Assembly (NCBI GenBank): GCA_032251315.1 | Contig: JAVVEE010000047.1 | Location: 1 to 19,997 of the forward strand | DNA from: LH-M37 sp032251315 | Lineage (GTDB): Bacteria > Pseudomonadota > Gammaproteobacteria > SZUA-229 | DNA: 19,997 bases | Direction: 5' to 3' | In this document: piece by piece, positions 15,966 to 19,997 of the stretch | Position numbering within the stretch: position 1 is the stretch's first letter | Layout of the letters: every line of letters begins with the position of its first letter | Program-made: the position numbers and the translations under genes | Notes under the pieces: generated by a model | What the model was told of the DNA's origin: nothing | The model's input: only the letters and a program-made list of their open reading frames with translations | Databases searched by the model: none

Positions 15966-16630
15966 GGTGTATCGCCGCCAAAAATATAGCCCTGACCGCG
16001 CCGGGTTTCGATCAGCTGTTTGCCGATTTTCTGGCGCAGGCGTTTGATGTAGGCCTCGATCACGTTGCTGTCGCGGTCGGCATCGCCTTCGTAAACGTGT
16101 TCGGTGAGGCGGGTTTTGGACAGCAGCTTGCCGGGGTTGACCATCATATAGCGCAGCAGGCGAAATTCGGTACCGGTGAGCTCCACCGATTCACCATCAG
16201 CCAGCTGCACACACTGACGCTCCTCGTCGAGGGTCAAACCGGCGACCGACAACTGTGGTTCGGCGCGCTCCTGCGCCCGGCGCAACAGGGCATCGAGACG
16301 GGCGAGCAGCTCTTCCTGATGGAAGGGTTTTCCCAGATAATCATCCGCGCCTGCCTTCAGGCCATCGACGCGTTCGTGCCAGGCGTCGCGCGCGGTGAGA
16401 ATGATCACCGGTAGCCGGCTGCCGGCACTGCGCCAGTTTTGCAGCACCTCCAGCCCCGGCCTGCCGGGCAGACCCAGATCGAGAATCGCCGCATCGTAGG
16501 CTTCGGTTTCCCCCTGAAACTGGCCGTCGATGCCATTATCGACCAGGTCGACCGCATAACCGGCGCGGCGCAAATCCTGGCGCAGGCGCGGGCCGAGTAC
16601 TGCATCATCCTCAACCAGCAGCAGCCGCAT
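15962..16630 (-). CDS. OmpR-family response regulator
   Basis: A 222-aa DNA-binding response regulator. The receiver domain (1-115) contains the acidic pocket E7-D8-D9, the phosphorylation site D51 (AAILDLGLPG), T79 (ILTARD) and K101 (GKPF). The C-terminal winged helix is of OmpR/PhoB type (LTGTEFRLLRYMMVNPGKLL, then DSNVIEAYIKRLRQKIG and a final RGQGYIF hairpin). It is the partner of the overlapping downstream kinase. Its ATG shares one base with the stop of the PepSY gene (TAATG). It resembles PhoP/QseB regulators, and probably controls the operon that contains it, as is common for this layout. Confidence 0.96.
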   Translation of the reverse strand: MRLLLVEDDAVLGPRLRQDLRRAGYAVDLVDNGIDGQFQGETEAYDAAILDLGLPGRPGLEVLQNWRSAGSRLPVIILTARDAWHERVDGLKAGADDYLGKPFHQEELLARLDALLRRAQERAEPQLSVAGLTLDEERQCVQLADGESVELTGTEFRLLRYMMVNPGKLLSKTRLTEHVYEGDADRDSNVIEAYIKRLRQKIGKQLIETRRGQGYIFGGDTP

Positions 16631-16950
16631 TAGTCGTTCTCTTCACCCAGTGCTTCGCCAGTTCTGGCATCGAACAGCAGTTCACGCACCACGCCATCCT
16701 CATCGATAAATTCCAGCTCATAAACCAGCCGGTCTTTTTTGTTTTCCAGCTCGGCTTCGAGCAGGCGCAGCTTGCCACCTTCAACACGGTCAACCTGTTG
16801 CAGCAGCTCTGTCAGTGACATAATCTCGCCGCGCTTGACCAACTCGCGCGCACGTTCGTGGTCGTCATCGGCCCATGCGTTGGTGTTGGCGTTAGCGCCA
16901 ATCAGCGCGCTCAGCAGCAATCCGCCTAACAGTTGATATTTGATTTTCAT
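16630..16950 (-). CDS. Periplasmic PepSY-domain protein
   Basis: A 106-aa protein with a signal peptide (KIKYQLLGGLLLSALIG, cleavage expected near AWA at about residue 27) and one PepSY domain: a helical RARELVKRGEIMSLTELLQQV followed by strands LRLLEAELENKKDRLVYELEFI and the ending VVRELLFDARTGEAL in the family position. PepSY domains are known as inhibitory or ligand-binding modules of M4 peptidases and also occur as small secreted proteins beside two-component systems. Here it sits between a dihaem cytochrome c and the response regulator. A role as accessory to the sensor kinase is plausible but not shown. The start is 3 bases after the DHC stop. Confidence 0.88.
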   Translation of the reverse strand: MKIKYQLLGGLLLSALIGANANTNAWADDDHERARELVKRGEIMSLTELLQQVDRVEGGKLRLLEAELENKKDRLVYELEFIDEDGVVRELLFDARTGEALGEEND

Positions 16951-16953
16951 GCC

Positions 16954-17532
16954 CTAATCCTCCCAGCGGCCGATGCCCGGAATTTTGATCTCATCTTCTT
17001 CATAAGAACCCGCTTCGGCGCGCGTATGACAGGCGGCGCACTTGCTGAAACTGCCCAGCTCCTTATTATCCACCACCACACTCGCCGGTATTTCGTCATG
17101 CTTGTGCTTGAAGTATACGGTATCAATGATGCGAAGCGGAACTTCACCGGGGCGCAGCGAACCCATAATACGTTTCGAACGTTTATAGTTGCTGTTATCG
17201 GCGGCATTGGCCAGCAGGTAATCGAGAATCTCCTGATTCACCCCGGCGCTGAGTTCGGCATTATCACCAAAGTGATCCTCCAGCCCGGCCATCATTTCGC
17301 GCCATGAAGCCTGCGGCAACAGCCCCGGCTGATAGGCAAAATGACAACTGCCACACTCCTCACGATAAGCCAAATTATTTACCGGCGCGACATCCAGCTT
17401 CGACTCCTTCCACCAGCTAAAAACCGATTTACGTTCATCGTCATCATCACCATACACCGCGGCTGAAAACAGCAGGCCGCTAGTCACCGTCACTACTACA
17501 AGGCTCAATATTTTTTGATATGTTTTCATCAT
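16954..17532 (-). CDS. Dihaem cytochrome c (DHC type)
   Basis: A 192-aa periplasmic c-type cytochrome with a signal peptide (about residues 1-28) and two haem-binding motifs: CGSCH at 60-64 and CAACH at 165-169. The segments NLAYREECGSCHFAYQPGLL and ASWREMMAGLEDHFGD (residues 53-90) match the dihaem cytochrome family recalled from Rhodobacter sphaeroides DHC, which is an electron donor to SHP. The gene begins directly after the SHP-like stop codon (TAG-ATG-ATG), so either of two adjacent Met codons may start it; GGGAG just upstream serves both. This order, next to cytochrome b and SHP, supports a role as electron carrier between them. Confidence 0.92.
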   Translation of the reverse strand: MMKTYQKILSLVVVTVTSGLLFSAAVYGDDDDERKSVFSWWKESKLDVAPVNNLAYREECGSCHFAYQPGLLPQASWREMMAGLEDHFGDNAELSAGVNQEILDYLLANAADNSNYKRSKRIMGSLRPGEVPLRIIDTVYFKHKHDEIPASVVVDNKELGSFSKCAACHTRAEAGSYEEDEIKIPGIGRWED

Positions 17533-17946
17533 CTATACTCCCGATTTCTGGATATACAGCAGAAAGTCACCTTTCTCCTGCGGGCTACATTCACGACCGA
17601 ATGTCCATTTGCAATTGCGCATGAACCACTTCTCGATCTGTTTGGTATCAGTCAGCCGTTTGGCGTTAACCGACGGTGTCATCGGCTTAATCACCTTCTG
17701 CGTTTTTACATGTTTGCCACTGTCACTGAGATTATTGGTGTGACAGCTACCGCAACTACGCTCAGCCGGTGATTCGACGTGGCTGTGTTTTTCAAGCCAC
17801 ATACGTTCCCCTGCCTCTGCGCTGAACGGCCCCGCACCGGCATCGCGGTACACCTTCAGCATGGCATCAACCGCCGGGCTGGCACTGACCGACTGCGCCA
17901 GCAATAGCGCACCCGCGCTAATCAATGTAGTTAATATTTTCATCAT
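17533..17946 (-). CDS. shp: SHP-like monohaem cytochrome c (DUF1924)
   Basis: A 137-aa secreted cytochrome c with a signal peptide (about 1-22) and one haem motif, CGSCH at 65-69 (H69 the axial ligand). It matches the sphaeroides haem protein (SHP)/DUF1924 family: KVIKPMTPSVNAKRLTDTKQ and then IEKWFMRNC...GREC in the family position. In R. sphaeroides SHP, as recalled, an asparagine is the sixth haem ligand and leaves on reduction so that oxygen or nitric oxide can bind; a disulfide lies next to it. The equivalents here are N111 and C112/C120, with the same spacing. The gene is 46 bases after cytochrome b and directly abuts DHC. The physiological substrate of SHP is not settled. The symbol is family-level. 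Confidence 0.88.
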   Translation of the reverse strand: MMKILTTLISAGALLLAQSVSASPAVDAMLKVYRDAGAGPFSAEAGERMWLEKHSHVESPAERSCGSCHTNNLSDSGKHVKTQKVIKPMTPSVNAKRLTDTKQIEKWFMRNCKWTFGRECSPQEKGDFLLYIQKSGV

Positions 17947-17992
17947 TAAATTCCTCTGCTTCGTTTTGTTTAAATAAATGATACTGGAAATT

Positions 17993-18562
17993 CTATTCCG
18001 CGCGTTTTTTGCCGTTGATCATCGAGCGCACCAGATTCTCACCATGCTGAAAGCCCGCCAGCACCACACCGACCACATGCAACACCACCATAAACAGCGT
18101 GAAGTTAGCAAAGAACTCATGCAGCTCTTCCATCACATCGCCCACAAACTCCGGCGCATTGGCCAGCACCCCAGCCAGCGGGCCGGCCAACTCCTCAGTG
18201 CCATACACCGACATGCCGGTTAGCACGGTAATCACAAGACTCACCAGCAACGCCACCACCATCGCACCCCCCGCCGGGTTATGGCCGAGGTAACGCTTAG
18301 GGTGAAACAGCGCCATGTCTTTCAAATATGCCAGCACCTCACGCGGCGAGCGCACAAAATCACCGAAGCGAGCATGCCGTGTGCCGATCAAACCCCACAC
18401 CAGCCGAAATGCAACCAGCCCGGCAATCGTATAACCCGCATAAACATGGATATCCATCCAGTCATCTTCAGTCAGGTACGCAATAAAAAACGCACTCGCC
18501 AGCGACCAGTGGAAAATCCGTACCAGCGGGTCCCACACCCTGATTTCATTTGTATCGTTCAT
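17993..18562 (-). CDS. Cytochrome b561-type membrane protein of the SHP operon
   Basis: A 189-aa four-helix membrane cytochrome b, first gene of the six-gene operon. It begins MNDTNEIRVWDPLVRIFHW, the usual start of this group. Candidate haem ligands are H18, H39 (DIHVYAG), H148 (ELHEFFA) and H162 (VLHVVG); the last pair is 14 residues apart. Hydrophobic segments lie at about 16-30, 40-60, 99-118 and 150-170. A strong ribosome binding site (GAGGAGGGG, 18566-18574) fixes the start at 18562 against a longer frame reaching 18682. In SHP clusters this protein is thought to pass electrons from the quinone pool to DHC and on to SHP. It is clearly different from the b561 encoded at 12920-13561. Confidence 0.93.
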   Translation of the reverse strand: MNDTNEIRVWDPLVRIFHWSLASAFFIAYLTEDDWMDIHVYAGYTIAGLVAFRLVWGLIGTRHARFGDFVRSPREVLAYLKDMALFHPKRYLGHNPAGGAMVVALLVSLVITVLTGMSVYGTEELAGPLAGVLANAPEFVGDVMEELHEFFANFTLFMVVLHVVGVVLAGFQHGENLVRSMINGKKRAE

Positions 18563-18565
18563 AAG

Positions 18566-18574
18566 CCCCTCCTC
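18566..18574 (-). promoter_or_regulatory. Strong ribosome binding site of the SHP operon
   Basis: GAGGAGGGG on the - strand with the GGAGG core 5 bases from the ATG at 18562. It decides the start of the cytochrome b gene and rules against the 40-residue longer frame upstream. Confidence 0.75.
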
Positions 18575-18709
18575 TTCAGTTTGAAAACACTGTAACGGAC
18601 GAGAGTGAAATGAAGCTGAAAATTGCGGGGTGGGTGGTAGAAAGGGTGTATTATTTACAATGATAAGAAACTGAGGACGCATTGATTAATTAATAAACCG
18701 TCATCACGA

Positions 18710-18732
18710 CAAATGCTACCGGATAGCATTTG
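18710..18732. repeat. Perfect 9-bp hairpin in the long gap
   Basis: CAAATGCTA (18710-18718) pairs with TAGCATTTG (18724-18732) around CCGGA. It has no T-run and lies about 150 bases upstream of the cytochrome b start, so an operator or an RNA structure in a leader is possible. Function unknown. Confidence 0.45.
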
Positions 18733-18920
18733 AACATGTGCCTTATATACACCCCGAAATAGCCTCTAAATACATATCGGGAACCCCTATAAATATGCTC
18801 AACACGTTTTACCTGCCACCTGTAAGCACGTTCCGACACACTGTGATCGGCTTTTTTTGCTGTATATTTATCACGAAAACGGATAATGGCATTATTCGTT
18901 ATTATTAAGTCCTTGCCTGA

Positions 18921-18926
18921 TATAAT
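18921..18926 (+). promoter_or_regulatory. Candidate -10 box for the outer-membrane protein gene
   Basis: TATAAT matches the sigma-70 consensus fully, but no good -35 box lies 16-18 bases upstream. An alternative pair is TTGCTG (18930-18935) and TATTAA (18952-18957) with 16-base spacing. Both would leave a leader of over 100 bases before the ATG at 19077. AT-rich DNA makes chance matches likely. Confidence 0.25.
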
Positions 18927-19076
18927 TATTTGCTGTAAAAAAATCAATCACTATTAACAAGGCAGTATGACGTTAATGGATAGACAGGTATCTATCTATC
19001 TTGGAAAACCGGTCTTCTGTCTAATACACTGTTACATTTTAAAAAGCACTTTAATCACAACAAATGGAGTTTATAA

Positions 19077-19676
19077 ATGTTAAAAACAACAAAACACTTA
19101 CTGGCAATGTCAATCATTGCGATATCTACTAATGCCATGTCAAAAGACATTAGTTATGACTATGTGCAAGGCACATACAGCTCAATAACTGACGATAGCC
19201 TGGGCGTGGACATCGATGGTGATGGTTTTGCTGTGTCAGGGTCTTTTAGCGTGTCGCCAAATATAGCAGTAACGGCATTACTAGGCTCAACAAGCTATGA
19301 CAGAATCGCCGGCATAGATATTGACTCTAATGAATTCGATTTCGGTATTACAGCACATACATCAATAGCGCCGAATACATCTGTATTTGGTAATTTTTCA
19401 ATAGTTAATGCCGAAGTAGAAGCAAGTGATAGCTTTACTACTATAAGTGATGATGATACCGGAAATGCTATTAGTGTAGGCATACGTCACATGGCATCAG
19501 AAAATATTGAAATAGGTGTTGGTTTATCAAGAGCAGACATCTTTGACGATACTGCAAATACATTCGGATTTGGTGCAAGATTCTATGCCAATGAGAAGTT
19601 TTCTATTGGTGTTGGATATAGGACGGGCGATGATGTTGCTGCCTTATTACTAAATGCTCGCATTGATATTAAGTAA
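19077..19676 (+). CDS. Putative outer-membrane beta-barrel protein
   Basis: A 199-aa protein with a signal peptide (MLKTTKHLLAMSIIAIST, cleavage near residue 20-22). The rest is a run of alternating hydrophobic and polar residues with aromatic ends and Gly/Asn/Asp turns, as in small outer-membrane barrels (about eight strands). Features are DYVQGTYSS after the signal, the acidic loop DIDGDGF (45-51) that looks like a calcium-binding DxDxDG loop, a second acidic cluster DDDTGN (125-130), and GFGARFYANEKFSIGVGYR. The opening YDYV...DGDGF pattern recalls Ax21-like outer-membrane proteins, but this is only a resemblance. The ribosome binding site TGGAGT lies 6 bases before the ATG. Codons are clearly more AT-rich than in the genes to the left. 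It stands alone and ends before a strong terminator. Confidence 0.7.
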   Translation: MLKTTKHLLAMSIIAISTNAMSKDISYDYVQGTYSSITDDSLGVDIDGDGFAVSGSFSVSPNIAVTALLGSTSYDRIAGIDIDSNEFDFGITAHTSIAPNTSVFGNFSIVNAEVEASDSFTTISDDDTGNAISVGIRHMASENIEIGVGLSRADIFDDTANTFGFGARFYANEKFSIGVGYRTGDDVAALLLNARIDIK

Positions 19677-19695
19677 CAAATATAACAATAGCACT

Positions 19696-19707
19696 GTAGG
19701 GCGCAAT
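19696..19707 (+). repeat. Half copy of the GTAGGGCGCAAT repeat
   Basis: GTAGGGCGCAAT is identical to the left arm of the palindrome at 14607-14641, but no pairing arm follows within the next 60 bases. It lies just after the outer-membrane protein gene and looks like a truncated repeat copy. Confidence 0.5.
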
Positions 19708-19735
19708 TCGAAAACATACATAAAATATGCACCAT

Positions 19736-19764
19736 AAAAAAGGGCCGCTATTGCGGCCCCTTTT
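19736..19764. terminator. Rho-independent terminator, probably bidirectional
   Basis: GGGCCGC (19742-19748) pairs with GCGGCCC (19753-19759) around TATT, with six A before and TTTT (19761-19764) after. It ends the outer-membrane protein gene and, because both flanks are A/T runs, could also serve the - strand frame to its right. Confidence 0.85.
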
Positions 19765-19810
19765 ATATAACCAGGCATTGCTGCCTGTCTATAATATGGT
19801 TTCGGATTTA

Positions 19811-19997
19811 TTAAAAATCAGAACCATCATAACGACGTTCCAGCTGACATACATCCATAGTACCGCCGGCATTCGGCAGGTTTACTGTTTCGATGAATGT
19901 AGTGCCTGCAGGACGCTCTTTAAGCTGTCGGGTAAAAAAACTTAGAGGAGAGGGGTGTAACAAAAAACACATGCAGCAAAAGCAAATAACGATGTGA
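19811..19997 (-). CDS. Possible C-terminus of an unidentified protein, cut by window edge
   Basis: A - strand frame is open from the right edge to a TAA at 19811-19813. The last 35 or so residues (QLKERPAGTTFIETVNLP, then NAGGTMDVCQLERRYDGSDF) look like ordinary coding sequence, while the part nearest the edge is rich in Cys/Phe/Leu and may be noise or another frame. A run of seven T at about 19934-19940 could mark a frameshift between the two. The only in-frame ATG in view would give 53 residues. I do not recognise the family. The bidirectional terminator just downstream supports a gene ending here. Whether it extends beyond the edge cannot be seen. Confidence 0.35.
   Translation of the reverse strand, partial: HIVICFCCMCFLLHPSPLSFFTRQLKERPAGTTFIETVNLPNAGGTMDVCQLERRYDGSDF

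Larger units (their letters stand above)
18563..19076. other. 514-base gap with no recognised gene
   Basis: AT-rich DNA between the divergent SHP operon and the outer-membrane protein gene. It holds the cytochrome b ribosome binding site, a 9-bp hairpin (18710-18732), a perfect TATAAT at 18921-18926 and a ribosome binding site TGGAGT (19065-19070). An 85-codon - strand frame at 18690-18947 has no recognisable features or ribosome binding site and is not called. Confidence 0.6.

Noticed and set aside
18563..18682. 40-residue N-terminal extension of the SHP-operon cytochrome b
   Set aside because: A strong ribosome binding site (GAGGAGGGG) lies inside it and points to the ATG at 18562; the extension does not resemble the family.
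18690..18947. 85-codon - strand frame in the long gap
   Set aside because: No ribosome binding site, no motif, and it includes the hairpin at 18710-18732; AT-rich DNA gives such frames by chance.
19727..19945. 72-codon + strand frame at the right end
   Set aside because: It reads straight through the rho-independent terminator at 19736-19764.

Overview
The window looks like chromosomal DNA of a gammaproteobacterium that respires with several b- and c-type cytochromes. The reasons are a Pseudomonas-type (APH-fold) homoserine kinase, a full-length proofreading DNA polymerase I, a cytochrome b561/YceI pair as in enteric yceJ-yceI, and REP-like palindromes between genes. The genus cannot be read from the sequence. 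No rRNA, tRNA, CRISPR array, transposase or phage gene was seen.

Left part (1-6142): the 3' end of a spermidine-synthase-like gene converges on polA (- strand). polA diverges from thrB across a gap holding a perfect 23-bp-arm inverted repeat. thrB is followed, with almost no spacing, by the small and large membrane subunits of a TRAP transporter. No substrate-binding subunit is in view.

Middle part (6143-12056): mostly single genes. They are a DUF2267 protein, an AAG-type 3-methyladenine DNA glycosylase, a secreted GlcG/HbpS-type protein, a RIO-type protein kinase, a small DUF3817 membrane protein, a cytosolic glycerophosphodiesterase, and an HtrA/Deg-like serine protease without a signal peptide. 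A second repeat element lies between the last two.

Right-middle part (12304-18562): two haem-related units. The first is cytochrome b561 plus periplasmic YceI (- strand) with a divergent LysR regulator. The second is a compact six-gene - strand operon: a second cytochrome b, an SHP-type monohaem cytochrome c (DUF1924), a dihaem cytochrome c (DHC), a PepSY protein, an OmpR-type response regulator and a PhoQ/QseC-type sensor kinase. The last five genes abut or overlap by 0-4 bases, which implies co-expression. A reasonable reading is an electron route from membrane cytochrome b through DHC to SHP, with its own two-component control.

Right end (18563-19997): visibly more AT-rich. It holds a 514-base gap, a small predicted outer-membrane beta-barrel protein, a terminator, and an open - strand frame that runs off the edge.

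The most unusual features are the three or four different short palindromic repeat families, the cytosolic Deg-like protease and the regulated SHP/DHC operon. None amounts to a clearly undescribed system.
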